DNA of 64,000 bases, from positions 9,465,001-9,529,000 of the forward strand of contig NZ_CP117866.1 in NCBI RefSeq assembly GCF_028736035.1, read 5' to 3'. The position numbers were made by a program, and so were the translations under genes. This DNA is from Streptomyces sp. T12. Lineage in GTDB: Bacteria > Actinomycetota > Actinomycetes > Streptomycetales > Streptomycetaceae. The first letter of the stretch is position 1; each line of letters opens with the position of its first letter. The notes beneath the pieces were generated by a model. It was not told the DNA's origin. It saw only the letters and a list, made by a program, of their open reading frames with translations, and searched no databases. Shown in pieces: positions 43,939 through 52,716 of this stretch.

Positions 43939-45034
43939 CCCCACGTGATTGCTTGCGCCGTCGTGCGGCGGCGCAGGCAATTAGTACGACAGGCACCCCG
44001 ATGCCCGCGGTCACGAGGACGACGCGCTCGACGCTGGGCGCACCCGTTCCGTCACTGGAGTCGCCGACCCGGGCCGTGGGCGGGAGGTTCGGGCCGCCGT
44101 GCAGCTCGCGCAGCACCTGCAGATAACGGGTGCCGAAGCTCCTGCTGGGTTCGACGTGGGTGTTCTCGCTGAACTCGTTCCAGCTGATCAGGCCCAGTAC
44201 GTCGGGCGCCGAGGCGACGGCCGCGGTGTACTCGGTGCGCAGCGTACGGCCGTCCCGGCGCGGGACCGAACTGCGGCCCCCGACGCGGCGGGCGTCGAAG
44301 CCCGGGGCGAAGGGCGCGATCCAGTATTTGCCGTCGGCGTGGACGGCGCGCGCCATGTCGCAGAGTTTGCCCTCGCTGTCCGGATAGGTCTCGGGGTTGA
44401 GGGACGACCAGTAATAGGCGTCGCCGTCGGTGACGTTGGCGATCCGCCGGTAGCCGTCGACGTTCCTCTCGGTCGCGAGTACCAGCAGGTCGCGGCGGAC
44501 GGCCGAGGTGACGCGGGCGACGTCCCGGTGGGAGAACCTCCAGGTGCCGCTGAGGATGGTGAGCGGCCTTCCGCCCAGCCGCAGGAAGACGGGGTCGCTC
44601 GCGTAGCGGTCACGGAAGGTGCGGAAGTCAGCCAGGACGCGGTCGGTGGGCAGCGGACGGCGTCCGAAGTCGAGGCCCTGGTAGATCATGGCGAGTCTGA
44701 AGTCCTCGGACTTGGCGACGCGCATGAGCAGTTCCAGCCGGCGGTCGTTCTTCGGGGTGTCCTTCCAGCTCGTGATGAAGCCGTCGATCCCGGCGGCCTT
44801 CGCCTGGCGGATGTGCTGCCGGACCACCCGGTGGTCGTCGCTGGAGTAGGGGCCGAGGACGGGCAGGTCGATCTTGCCGCGCCGCCATGAGCCCGCGTCG
44901 AACCACTGGTAGTAGTACGCCATCAGCGGAGGGTCCGGCTGCTCGGATGCGATGGGGGCCGCTGCGTGCCCTATTCCGAGGGAGGGGACGCAGCACAGCA
45001 TGACGGCGGCCAGGAGCACGAACCAGCGCTTCAT
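43928..45034 (-). CDS. GH99-like/GH71-like membrane-anchored glycoside hydrolase
   Basis: A 368-aa protein with signal peptide (RWFVLLAAVMLCCVPSLGIGHAAA) and a barrel typical of the endo-alpha-mannosidase-like group: LMAYYYQWFDAGSW, AGIDGFITSWKDTPKNDRRLELLM, SGTWRFSHRD, YYWSSLNPETYP, IAPFAPGFDARRV and LISWNEFSENTHVEPS. A C-terminal helix (VVLVTAGIGVPVVLIACAA) followed by basic residues anchors it to the membrane. It is the last gene of a chain of overlapping genes with glycosyltransferases, so trimming or turnover of a surface mannan-like glycan is a reasonable inference. Confidence 0.82.
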   Translation of the reverse strand: MKRWFVLLAAVMLCCVPSLGIGHAAAPIASEQPDPPLMAYYYQWFDAGSWRRGKIDLPVLGPYSSDDHRVVRQHIRQAKAAGIDGFITSWKDTPKNDRRLELLMRVAKSEDFRLAMIYQGLDFGRRPLPTDRVLADFRTFRDRYASDPVFLRLGGRPLTILSGTWRFSHRDVARVTSAVRRDLLVLATERNVDGYRRIANVTDGDAYYWSSLNPETYPDSEGKLCDMARAVHADGKYWIAPFAPGFDARRVGGRSSVPRRDGRTLRTEYTAAVASAPDVLGLISWNEFSENTHVEPSRSFGTRYLQVLRELHGGPNLPPTARVGDSSDGTGAPSVERVVLVTAGIGVPVVLIACAAARRRKQSRGVSG

Positions 45035-46197
45035 GGCGGCCCCGTCCTGGCGGAGGCGTCCGCACGCGGCGGCGTCCTCGGGGTGGTGCCCGCGTCATCG
45101 GACGATGGGCCTCGCCGCAGCCGTCGGGGACCGGGCCCCGGCCGCTTCCGACGGCTTCTGTGAAGCAGCACGACTCCGGTGCCCAGGACGAGCAGCGGCA
45201 CTGCCACGACGAGTGTGTCGAGGCGACTGATCACCGGGACGTTCGTGGTCGTGGAGCGCGACAGCTGGAGTGATTGGGTCTGCGAGATCCCGCCGGGCTC
45301 CTTCACCGTGACCCGGTACTCGCCGCGCGGCAGGTGGGTGAGGACGGCGGAGTGGTGGTCGTCCAGCCGTACGCTGTGCGTCTTCTTGTCGGGCCCGGTG
45401 ACCTCGGCCCTGCGGCCTGTGCCGCCGCCGAAGACGGCGTCGTGCGCGGTGATCCTCAGGTTGTGGAAGGGGCCGGTGAAGGTCACGGTCCGCCGGGTGT
45501 TCGGGCTGAAGCGCTGTCGCCCGGCGTCGGCCAGTTGGGCCCCGTCGTAGACGAGGCTCTGCAGGGAATACGTGACCGGTGTGACATCCAGCCGGCTGCT
45601 GCGGTAGACGGGGATCGCGCCGTCGAGCCAAGTGGTGCCGCGCACCGGCAGATCCGTCAGCCGTCCGGTGGAACTCTTCACCGTGACCTGGGAGATATGG
45701 CGCAGGTCGAGTGGTGTGCCGTGCTGGTCGGTGAAGCGGGGGCTCACGGGGTACGCCACGGTGAACGCCGCCGTGACGGTGTAGTCGGCACGCAGCGGGA
45801 GGCCGTGCACGACGGGGCGGAACGCCTGGTCGGGGTCGCGCTGGCCGGACCAGCGGGCGAAGCGGTAGCGGCGCTGGCCCGTGTCGACGGTGGTGTCCAG
45901 CAGCCGCAGCGTCTGCTGGGCAAGCGTGTGCGATGCGGTGTAGCTTGCCCGGCCCCTCGTATCGGTGGTGACGATCTCGGCGCCGAACCTCAGGCGGACG
46001 CCCGGCACCGCGGGCACGGTGCGGAAGCTGACCGTGACCTGCCGGTCGATGCGCTGCGGGGCCGGTGCCGCAGTGGTCCCGGTGGATGCGGGCGGCGGGT
46101 TGGCCGTTCCGGCCGACGCTGCCGTCGAAGTGAGGACGAGTGCGGCCAGTACCGCCAGCGCGGTGGTCAGGGGCCGGCGGGGGCGTGGGGCGTTCAC
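45031..46197 (-). CDS. Secreted, membrane-anchored beta-rich protein of unknown function
   Basis: A 388-aa protein from GTG 46197 that overlaps both neighbours by 4 bp. It has a signal peptide (TTALAVLAALVLTSTAASA), a Pro/Thr linker, then a beta-strand-rich extracytoplasmic region with repeated carboxypeptidase-regulatory-like or Ig-like segments (VRLRFGAEIVTTDTRGRASY, RFARWSGQRDPD, RGEYRVTVKEPGGISQ). A membrane helix near residue 335 (TLVVAVPLLVLGTGVVLL) and a basic, Pro-rich cytoplasmic tail follow. I do not recognise a named family; its operon suggests a cell-surface partner of the glycan enzymes. Confidence 0.75.
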   Translation of the reverse strand: MNAPRPRRPLTTALAVLAALVLTSTAASAGTANPPPASTGTTAAPAPQRIDRQVTVSFRTVPAVPGVRLRFGAEIVTTDTRGRASYTASHTLAQQTLRLLDTTVDTGQRRYRFARWSGQRDPDQAFRPVVHGLPLRADYTVTAAFTVAYPVSPRFTDQHGTPLDLRHISQVTVKSSTGRLTDLPVRGTTWLDGAIPVYRSSRLDVTPVTYSLQSLVYDGAQLADAGRQRFSPNTRRTVTFTGPFHNLRITAHDAVFGGGTGRRAEVTGPDKKTHSVRLDDHHSAVLTHLPRGEYRVTVKEPGGISQTQSLQLSRSTTTNVPVISRLDTLVVAVPLLVLGTGVVLLHRSRRKRPGPGPRRLRRGPSSDDAGTTPRTPPRADASARTGPP

Positions 46198-47534
46198 CGG
46201 TTCGTTCCTTCCCGAACGGCGCGGCGGCTGCGCGTGGAGCGGACGGCGGCCACGGTCACCAGGAGCAGGGCGGCACCCGCCGCGGTGCCGTACACCCCGT
46301 AGACGGCCGCCGAGTCGACCTGCCCCACCGGGCGCCGGGGTGGCTGGACGGGGAGAACTTCGGGGGCGCGCGGCCCGCTGCCGAAGTCGAACGCGCCGAC
46401 GATGCTCGCGGAGGTGGCGTCCCGCCGGGCGAGGGGCTTCAGCCGCCAGTTGTCCTCGATGAAACGCAGCGCGGCGGTGGAGTCGAGCACCGTGTGGTCG
46501 ATGTGACCCTGCCGGGCGTACGGGCTGATCAGCACGGCCGGAACGCGCAGTCCGCGGGGACCGTCGGCGGCCCGCGGCGGGCGGACGTGGTCGTACCAGC
46601 CGCCGGAGCTGTCGTAGCTCCACAGCAGTGCGGAACTGTCCCAGTAGCGGCTGACCGCCAGCTGGGTGGCGAGGGAGCGGATGAGTTTCTGACCGGCCGG
46701 CAGGGAGCGGGCGGAGCGCTCGGCCGAGCCGTTCGTCGCGATGTAGGCGACCGACGGCAGGGTGCCGTTGTCCAGGTCGCGGTAGTACTGGCCGAGGTCG
46801 GCGATACGGCCGCGCAGGGCCGGGTCGTCGACGAACCGGGCGTAGCCGAGCAGGGGGGCGCGGATCGGCTGGGTGCTGCCCGGGGTGCGGAAGGTCTCGT
46901 GCGGCCGGTAGCCCTCGACGTAGAACTTCCAGCTGATTCCGGCCTGTTGGAGCCGGTCGAAGATGGTGGGCCGATTGCCGTAGCCGCCCGGTGGAACGGT
47001 GTCTCCGCCGCGGACGGGCGCGCCGGACACCCAGTACGACCGCTCGGCCGCGATGCCGTAGGGGACGGCCGAGAAGAAGCGGTCGAACAGCACCCCGTGG
47101 CGTGCGGCCGCCCAGCTGAAGGGGAGGTCCCGGTCGTCGTAGTGACCCATGGCCGTGGAGCCGTCGCGGCCTTGCGCGGTGTAGGCGGACACGAAGCCGT
47201 TCATCCGGCCCCGGTCGAGCTGGGCGGCGATGATCGAGCGGGTGGGGGAGAGGGGTGTCGGGGTGGTGCCGTGGAGGGCGAAAGGTCGTACGCAGCCCTG
47301 GGAAGGGTCGTCGGTGGAGCGGGGCTGACAGGCTCCCGGGGGCAGGCCGTCGGCTCCCGGGAAGGTGCCGAAGTAGTTGTCGAACGTCCGCCCGCCCTGC
47401 ATCAGGAAGACGAAGTGGCGGATCGGCGTCGTGGGCTCGGGCTCTGTCTGGGCCCGGGCGATCCCCACAGGGCCGACCGCGCCCAGCAGCGCGGCGACCA
47501 CGGCGAACACGGCGAGCAGTCGGGCGGCCCTCAT
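46194..47534 (-). CDS. Phospholipase C/acid-phosphatase-fold surface protein with degenerate metal site
   Basis: A 446-aa protein with signal peptide, phosphoesterase-family domain and C-terminal membrane helix (AAVYGVYGTAAGAALLLVTVAAV). Family landmarks are present: FLMQGGRTFDNYFGTFPGADG, the region AERSYWVSGAP, and YDSSGGWYDHVRPP followed by VLISPYARQGHIDHT. The metal-binding Glu-Asn of the ENRTFD motif is Gly-Gly, and the Asp-Glu pair before GG(F/W)YDH is Asp-Ser. The protein therefore looks like a pseudo-enzyme or a strongly altered hydrolase. It is coupled by 4-bp overlaps to both neighbours. Confidence 0.82.
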   Translation of the reverse strand: MRAARLLAVFAVVAALLGAVGPVGIARAQTEPEPTTPIRHFVFLMQGGRTFDNYFGTFPGADGLPPGACQPRSTDDPSQGCVRPFALHGTTPTPLSPTRSIIAAQLDRGRMNGFVSAYTAQGRDGSTAMGHYDDRDLPFSWAAARHGVLFDRFFSAVPYGIAAERSYWVSGAPVRGGDTVPPGGYGNRPTIFDRLQQAGISWKFYVEGYRPHETFRTPGSTQPIRAPLLGYARFVDDPALRGRIADLGQYYRDLDNGTLPSVAYIATNGSAERSARSLPAGQKLIRSLATQLAVSRYWDSSALLWSYDSSGGWYDHVRPPRAADGPRGLRVPAVLISPYARQGHIDHTVLDSTAALRFIEDNWRLKPLARRDATSASIVGAFDFGSGPRAPEVLPVQPPRRPVGQVDSAAVYGVYGTAAGAALLLVTVAAVRSTRSRRAVREGTNR

Positions 47535-49222
47535 GACGCGCGCACCTTGTAGATCACGATGGTCTCCCGGTCCGCGGGGGTGCCGTCGGAGCCGCTGCGG
47601 ATCCGCTCGACGCCGGTGTAGACGACGATGCCGTGGTACTTGGCGGCGAGGTCGCGGACCTTGTCGCCGTAGAACGAGGAACGGGCCGCGGTGTACGAGT
47701 CCCATACGACGTACTGGAACTCGCCGGTGCGCAGGGCTCGGTCGGGATTGGGCACGGGTTGGTAGGCCGGGTTGTGGTGCAGGGTGCTGCCGCTGACCGA
47801 CAGCGCCGCCACCTTGCGGTGACCGTAGAACTGCAGCACGTTCGCCAGCGAGGGTCCGGCCGCCAACAGCCTCGCCCCCTCGGGGATGTTGGCGCGCACC
47901 CAGTGGCCGGCCTCCCGTCCGCCGGGCAGCCCTCCCGTGCCGGCGAGCAGGGTTCCGGTGGGCGCCGGGTCGATCCGTGCGGCGGCGGGCACTGCCAGAG
48001 ATGTCGCGACCGCGAGGCTGAGCAGCACGGATGCCGTCGATGCCACCGGTGCGGGCCAACGCCGGGGCAGGTGCAGCCTGGCGACGGCGGCCAAGGGCCG
48101 CCCGGCGAGCACGGCCAGCGCGGGAGCCACGGGCAGGAGGTACTGATAGCCCTTGACCGGCCACAGATCGAAGAAGACCACCGGCACTACGATCCACCAC
48201 AGAAGCAGGGGCTCGCGCCAGGTGTTCCGCTGACGCAGCCACACCAGGCCGCACAGCGCGACGGCCAGGGTGGCCCAGCCGACCGCGCCGGGCACCGTGA
48301 CGGCGTAGAACCACGGATCGTGGTTGGCACGGCGGAACAGCTGCCACAGCACGTAGTTCTTGCCGGTGCTGTGGTGTCCCGCCATGAGCACTGCGAGCGG
48401 GAACGCCGCCGCCACCGCGGCCATGGTCCCGGCGGCGTACAGCAGGTGTCGCAGCCTCAGGGGGACGCCCTTGGTGAGCGCGAAGAACCCGTACAACGCA
48501 CCGACGAACACCACGCCCGTCTCCTTGGCCAGGACGGTGGCGCCCATGGCGGCCCCGGCCGCGAGCAGCCAGGGCAGGTGCTCGCTCTGTACGTACCGGA
48601 CGACGCAGTACAACGTGCCTGTGGCGCACAGGGTCAGCAGCCCGTCCAGGAGCACCTGGCGGCTGACGACGACGTGGTACGGCATGACGGCGAGTAGCAG
48701 CGCGGCGGCCAGTCCGGCGCCGCGTCCGTACAGCCGCCGGCCCAGCAGGTAGGTGAGGGCGACGCACAGCACTCCGATGACCGCCATCACGACGCGGGCC
48801 GATGAGTCGTCGATGCCGCGTCCCAGGGTGCTCGACAGGAGGGTGGCCAGCAACAGCGGGTGGGCCCGGAAGACCGGGAAGTACTGCTGGAGCGTCGGAT
48901 CACCGGCCAGGGAGGCGGCCGTGCCCGTGTAGACGGCCTCGTCGCTGTTGAAGCCGGTCGCGTCCAGCGCCCAGAACCGCAGGGCGGCGGCCAGGGCGAG
49001 GATCGCGGCGAGGGGGATCTGCGAACGCAGAGCGGTCAGTGTGGGCGGGCGGCGCCGTGCGCGGGATCGGTGCCTGCGGTGGGCGGGTCGGATACGGAGG
49101 GCGGCTGCGGGCCGCGCGGGTCCGGCGCGGGCGTCGCCTACGGAGGGTCCTCCGCCGACGCGGGTCCGGCTGGCCCCCGGTGGGCAGGCCTCGAAGGGCG
49201 GAAGGCGGGCGGCCCGGGTCAC
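47531..49222 (-). CDS. GT39/ArnT-like membrane glycosyltransferase
   Basis: A 563-aa polytopic protein; GTG 49222 overlaps the upstream stop (GTGA) and follows GGAGG. After an Arg/Pro-rich cytoplasmic N-terminus, the first helix leads to the loop RFWALDATGFNSDEAVYTGTA, where the Asp-Glu pair is the catalytic signature of polyprenyl-phosphate-sugar-dependent transferases. About ten more helices follow, with VLAKETGVVFVGALYGFF and GYQYLLPVAPALAVL, then a C-terminal extracytoplasmic domain (LQFYGHRKVAALSVSG). It would transfer a sugar from a lipid-phosphate donor outside the membrane, the donor plausibly made by the fused GT2 gene before it. Confidence 0.88.
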   Translation of the reverse strand: MTRAARLPPFEACPPGASRTRVGGGPSVGDARAGPARPAAALRIRPAHRRHRSRARRRPPTLTALRSQIPLAAILALAAALRFWALDATGFNSDEAVYTGTAASLAGDPTLQQYFPVFRAHPLLLATLLSSTLGRGIDDSSARVVMAVIGVLCVALTYLLGRRLYGRGAGLAAALLLAVMPYHVVVSRQVLLDGLLTLCATGTLYCVVRYVQSEHLPWLLAAGAAMGATVLAKETGVVFVGALYGFFALTKGVPLRLRHLLYAAGTMAAVAAAFPLAVLMAGHHSTGKNYVLWQLFRRANHDPWFYAVTVPGAVGWATLAVALCGLVWLRQRNTWREPLLLWWIVVPVVFFDLWPVKGYQYLLPVAPALAVLAGRPLAAVARLHLPRRWPAPVASTASVLLSLAVATSLAVPAAARIDPAPTGTLLAGTGGLPGGREAGHWVRANIPEGARLLAAGPSLANVLQFYGHRKVAALSVSGSTLHHNPAYQPVPNPDRALRTGEFQYVVWDSYTAARSSFYGDKVRDLAAKYHGIVVYTGVERIRSGSDGTPADRETIVIYKVRAS

Positions 49223-51699
49223 GGCGGTCCTCCGGAACTCGCCGAGCGGGCGGTGCCGGGCACCGCGAAGGGGGAGTCGAACTGCCACATCCAGTGGGGT
49301 CGTTCGACGCCGTTGACGTGGGCGACGGGAGCCGTATCTCTCGGTTCCAGCGCCAGCAGGCGGGGGATCTCGTCGGCCCAGCCGAAGGAGTCGGAGGCCA
49401 GTGCCCTGACCCGGACTCCGGACAGGAATCCGGCGAGGATCTCCCGTTCACGGACGCGCAGTTGGGCGTGGTCGAGGCCGTCGATAGTGAGGGCCGGCGC
49501 GAAGTAGCGGAAGGGTGGGAAGCCGTACGCGTCCTCGGTGTTGCCCAGCAGCCGCCGGAGCGCCTCGTCGTAGGGCACGTCGGCCAGTCGGGGGGCGCCC
49601 CGCTCGATGACGAACAGGTCCCGTACGGCGGTGGCGGTGCCGATGGCGCAGGGAACGAGCCGGTCGACGGCGTACTTGGGCGGTGGCACGACGATCTGAG
49701 TGAGGGCATTGATGGCCATGATGGGCAGGTTGAGGCGGGCGAGAGTGAGAGCGAACGAGCGGCCTTCCTTGGAATGCAGCCGACTCTGCACCATCAGCTT
49801 CATCCATTCCGTTCTGGTCAGGTCGTCGGCGTGGACCGCGCGCAGGGTGTGGGCGCTGATGGTGAGCGGTTTGGGGAAGCACAGCGCGTGTCCGCCAGCG
49901 TCGATCAAGGTCATGTCGTCGGAGAGGAAACGTCCGCCGTGCTCGCGCAGGAGTCTGAGGACGGTGGCGGTCTTGCCGGTGTCGGTCAGGGCGGAGAGCA
50001 TCACGCCCGTTCCGCCCAGATCGAGGCACGCGGAGTGCAGCAGCATCCAGCCGCGGGGCACGAGGACGAAGCGCAGCAGCGCCTCGATCACATTGGTGTA
50101 GACGACGTGCGGTGAATGCGCCAGCAGTGGGCTGACCTCCACGGAGATCGGGTGGCCCAGATCGACCCGGAAGTTGGCGCCCACGCGCCCGAGTTGCTCC
50201 TCGTACCGCAGGCTTGCGGGGCAGCCGTCGACCTCGCGGGCGAGTTCGGTCAGGGCGACGCGGTGATGCGGCGTGCGGCGCCCGATGTCGCTGACCCGGA
50301 CGACGATGTCGCAGCCGGCCGGCGACAGCCATTGGGCGCGGAAGAACTCCAGCTCGGGCAGGGGTACTTGGGACCCGATGGTGACCTGGCCGGCGATGTC
50401 GTAGCGGTGGGACAGGTACCGCGTCCGCTTGTGCGCGCCGTGCGTCGTGGACGGAGTGGTGGCCGAAGCCGCGGGATCGACCAGCGTGCGCGCCGGGTCA
50501 CGCTTCCCCGTGGGACGGTCGCCGGTCCCGTAGATGATCCGGTCGCTGAACAGGAAGCGCAGCAGGAACAGCAGCACGAGCGTGATGACGTTGGACGTGA
50601 GAACTCCGACCCCGATGCTCACCAGCCAGGCCAGGACCGGCAGGCGGCCGAGCAGGAGCAGGTTGTTCAGCGCGAAGAAGCGGACGCCGCGGCCAGGGCG
50701 GGTGCCACGGCCGGTGCCCCGGTAGACCAGGGCTTCGATGAGGGCGAAGTTCCAGGCCGTGGACACCTGGGTCGCCAGGGCCGCGCCCAGCAGGGCCGGC
50801 ATGTGCAGGAGGCTGTAGAAGAACCACAGGGCGGCCGTGTTCACCCCGATCCCGCTCACTCCGACGAGGCCGAAGCCGAGGAGCCGGCCGAGTTCGGCTG
50901 AGCGCCCGCCGCTCTGCCGGCGTCCCGCGCGCAGCCGCGCGAGATGGCGCAGGTAGGTGATTCCCTCGCGGAGTGAGGCCTTGGACCTGCCCGCGGCGCG
51001 CGGCGCGAAGGTGTAGGCCACCTCGGCGACCCGCGCCGACGGGTTGCGGACGAGGATCTCAAGGAGGATCTTGAACCCGAGCGGATTGAGCCGGTCCAGG
51101 TCGACGGCGTCCTTGCGGAAGGCGAACAGCCCGCTCATCGGGTCGGAGACCGTGGCCAGGCAGCGTGGGAAGAACGCTTTCGCGAGAAGGCGGCTGCCGT
51201 TGGAGGCGACAGACCGCCCGGCGCCGCCCAGGCCTGCGCTGGAGCCCGATCCGGCGTGGCGGGTCCCGATCACGATCTCGGCCTCGTGCCCCAGGGCAGT
51301 TCGGGCGATTGCCGCCGCCGCTTCCGGAGGATGCTGCAGGTCGGCGTCCATCACCAGCACCCACGCGCCGCGTGCCTCCCGTGCTCCGGCGAGTACCGCG
51401 CCGGCCAGCCCCGCCGACCGCGCCCCGGGCGCGCGATGCAGCATCCGAACGCGTTTTGGACACAGCGCGGCGTGAGCCGCGGCGGTGGCGGGGGTGTCGT
51501 CGTCGCTGTCATCGACGAACAGGACCTCGATGGGCAGGCGCATGAAGGCGTCACCCAGGGACTGCAGCAGCAGAGGGATCACCTCCTGCTCGTTCCGGGT
51601 CGGCACGACAACGGTGAGCCGCGGCGTACTGGCTCCCGGCGGTCCGTTGAGGTCCACGCACGGTGAGGTGGTGAGGGGGCGGGTGTCGGTGCCGGTCAT
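49219..51699 (-). CDS. Three-domain fusion: GT2 polyprenyl-phosphate glycosyltransferase, GtrA flippase, HprK-like P-loop domain
   Basis: An 826-aa protein starting at ATG 51699, eight bases after AGGAGG. Residues about 28-240 are a DPM1-type GT2 (TVVVPTRNEQEVIPLLLQSL, FVDDSDDDTP, VLVMDADLQHPPE). Residues about 265-390 are a four-helix GtrA domain (LGRLLGFGLVGVSGIGVNTAALWFFY, ALIEALVYRG). Residues about 430-800 resemble HPr-kinase or PEPCK-like P-loop proteins: MLLHSACLDLGG, Walker A ALTDTGKTAT near 570, FLSDDMTLI. GT2-GtrA fusions make and move lipid-linked sugars; attachment of a kinase-like domain is unusual. It heads the five-gene overlapping operon ending at 43928. Confidence 0.85.
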   Translation of the reverse strand: MTGTDTRPLTTSPCVDLNGPPGASTPRLTVVVPTRNEQEVIPLLLQSLGDAFMRLPIEVLFVDDSDDDTPATAAAHAALCPKRVRMLHRAPGARSAGLAGAVLAGAREARGAWVLVMDADLQHPPEAAAAIARTALGHEAEIVIGTRHAGSGSSAGLGGAGRSVASNGSRLLAKAFFPRCLATVSDPMSGLFAFRKDAVDLDRLNPLGFKILLEILVRNPSARVAEVAYTFAPRAAGRSKASLREGITYLRHLARLRAGRRQSGGRSAELGRLLGFGLVGVSGIGVNTAALWFFYSLLHMPALLGAALATQVSTAWNFALIEALVYRGTGRGTRPGRGVRFFALNNLLLLGRLPVLAWLVSIGVGVLTSNVITLVLLFLLRFLFSDRIIYGTGDRPTGKRDPARTLVDPAASATTPSTTHGAHKRTRYLSHRYDIAGQVTIGSQVPLPELEFFRAQWLSPAGCDIVVRVSDIGRRTPHHRVALTELAREVDGCPASLRYEEQLGRVGANFRVDLGHPISVEVSPLLAHSPHVVYTNVIEALLRFVLVPRGWMLLHSACLDLGGTGVMLSALTDTGKTATVLRLLREHGGRFLSDDMTLIDAGGHALCFPKPLTISAHTLRAVHADDLTRTEWMKLMVQSRLHSKEGRSFALTLARLNLPIMAINALTQIVVPPPKYAVDRLVPCAIGTATAVRDLFVIERGAPRLADVPYDEALRRLLGNTEDAYGFPPFRYFAPALTIDGLDHAQLRVREREILAGFLSGVRVRALASDSFGWADEIPRLLALEPRDTAPVAHVNGVERPHWMWQFDSPFAVPGTARSASSGGPP

Positions 51700-51737
51700 C
51701 AGCACGGCCTCCTGACCTGGGGAGATGCTCCCATTGC

Positions 51738-51787
51738 ACGTATACGTACGCTGCGCTCTCCCCAGTACGTTTACGTTGTAAATGTAC
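51738..51787 (-). promoter_or_regulatory. Two palindromes upstream of the glycan operon
   Basis: ACGTATACGT (51738-51747) is a perfect 10-bp palindrome. Farther upstream, GTACGTTTAC (51765-51774) and GTAAATGTAC (51778-51787) form 10-bp arms with one mismatch around a 3-bp centre. They lie 39 and 66 bp before the fusion-gene ATG in unusually A/T-rich DNA, so they probably mark its promoter and operator. Confidence 0.5.
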
Positions 51788-51868
51788 GACCATTCTGCGA
51801 GTCGGCATCTGTCAGGTCAAGGGCAAACGAACTAAAGGTGAACAAACGGGTAGCCGTTGGTGTGCGGG

Positions 51869-52681
51869 CTACTGCTCCGCTGACTCCCGCAGTCCCGCCA
51901 GCAGCGCCGGCAGATCGGCGAAGGAGTCGATCACATGGTCGGGCGTACCGCTCGCGGCCCTATGGGTCTCCGGGAGGTACTTGCCGGTCTTGACCAGCAC
52001 GCCCGTGACACCGGCCCGCTGAGCCGCGAGCACATCGGACTCGATGTCGTCGCCCACCATCACCGCCTCCTCGGCACCGACCCCCACATGCGCCAGTGCC
52101 GCCTCGAAGAACGCGGCCGACGGCTTGCCCGTGATCTCCGCCTCGACCCGCGCGGCCTTCTCCAGGCCCACCAGGAACGCGCCGGTGTCCAGCCGCAACC
52201 CCTGCTCGGTACGCCAGTACAGATTCCGGTGCATGGCGACCAGCCGCGCCCCGCCCTGCAGCTGCCCGAAGGCCCGGTTGAGCGCCGCGTAGTCGAACTC
52301 GGGCCCGGCACCACCGACGACCACCACATCCGGAGCGGAACCGTCGCCCTCGTCCTCGCCGACGACGGTGACCCCGCCCAGGTCCTCCGCGATGTCCCCG
52401 CTGTTCAGCAGCGCACACCGCGCCCCCGGACAGTGCTCGGCGAGATACGCGGCGGTGACGGCGGGCGCGGTCAGGATGTCCTGCGCGGACACCGGGAACC
52501 CCGCGTCCGCCAGCGTCCGGGCGATCGACGCCCGCGTCCGCGAGGTCGTGTTCGTGACCAGCGCCACGCCGAGCCCGGCCTCGCGGATCTCCCGCAACGC
52601 CTCGACCGCACCGGGCAGCGGCTGCCACGAGACGGTGAGGACCCCGTCGATGTCGATGAGGACGGCACGTACGGATCTCAT
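51869..52681 (-). CDS. HAD-IIA family phosphatase (NagD/PGP-like)
   Basis: A 270-aa HAD hydrolase. Motif I is VLIDIDGVLTVSW with the nucleophile and acid Asp, motif II LVTNTTSRTRA, motif III Lys in ITGKPSAAFFEAAL and motif IV VMVGDDIESDVLAAQ. The C2-type cap spans about residues 90-175. HAD-IIA enzymes dephosphorylate small phosphates such as phosphoglycolate, pyridoxal-P or nucleotides. It lies upstream of the glycan operon, on the same strand, but is separated by a 169-bp promoter-containing gap. Confidence 0.9.
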   Translation of the reverse strand: MRSVRAVLIDIDGVLTVSWQPLPGAVEALREIREAGLGVALVTNTTSRTRASIARTLADAGFPVSAQDILTAPAVTAAYLAEHCPGARCALLNSGDIAEDLGGVTVVGEDEGDGSAPDVVVVGGAGPEFDYAALNRAFGQLQGGARLVAMHRNLYWRTEQGLRLDTGAFLVGLEKAARVEAEITGKPSAAFFEAALAHVGVGAEEAVMVGDDIESDVLAAQRAGVTGVLVKTGKYLPETHRAASGTPDHVIDSFADLPALLAGLRESAEQ

Positions 52682-52716
52682 GCCAGGACGATAGTCATCG
52701 ACCGGCGCCGGGCCGC

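Noticed and set aside
46198..46623. Upstream extension of the beta-rich surface protein
   Set aside because: The extension is antisense-like, has no family features and would remove the signal peptide from the N-terminus; GTG 46197 with a 4-bp overlap fits the operon.
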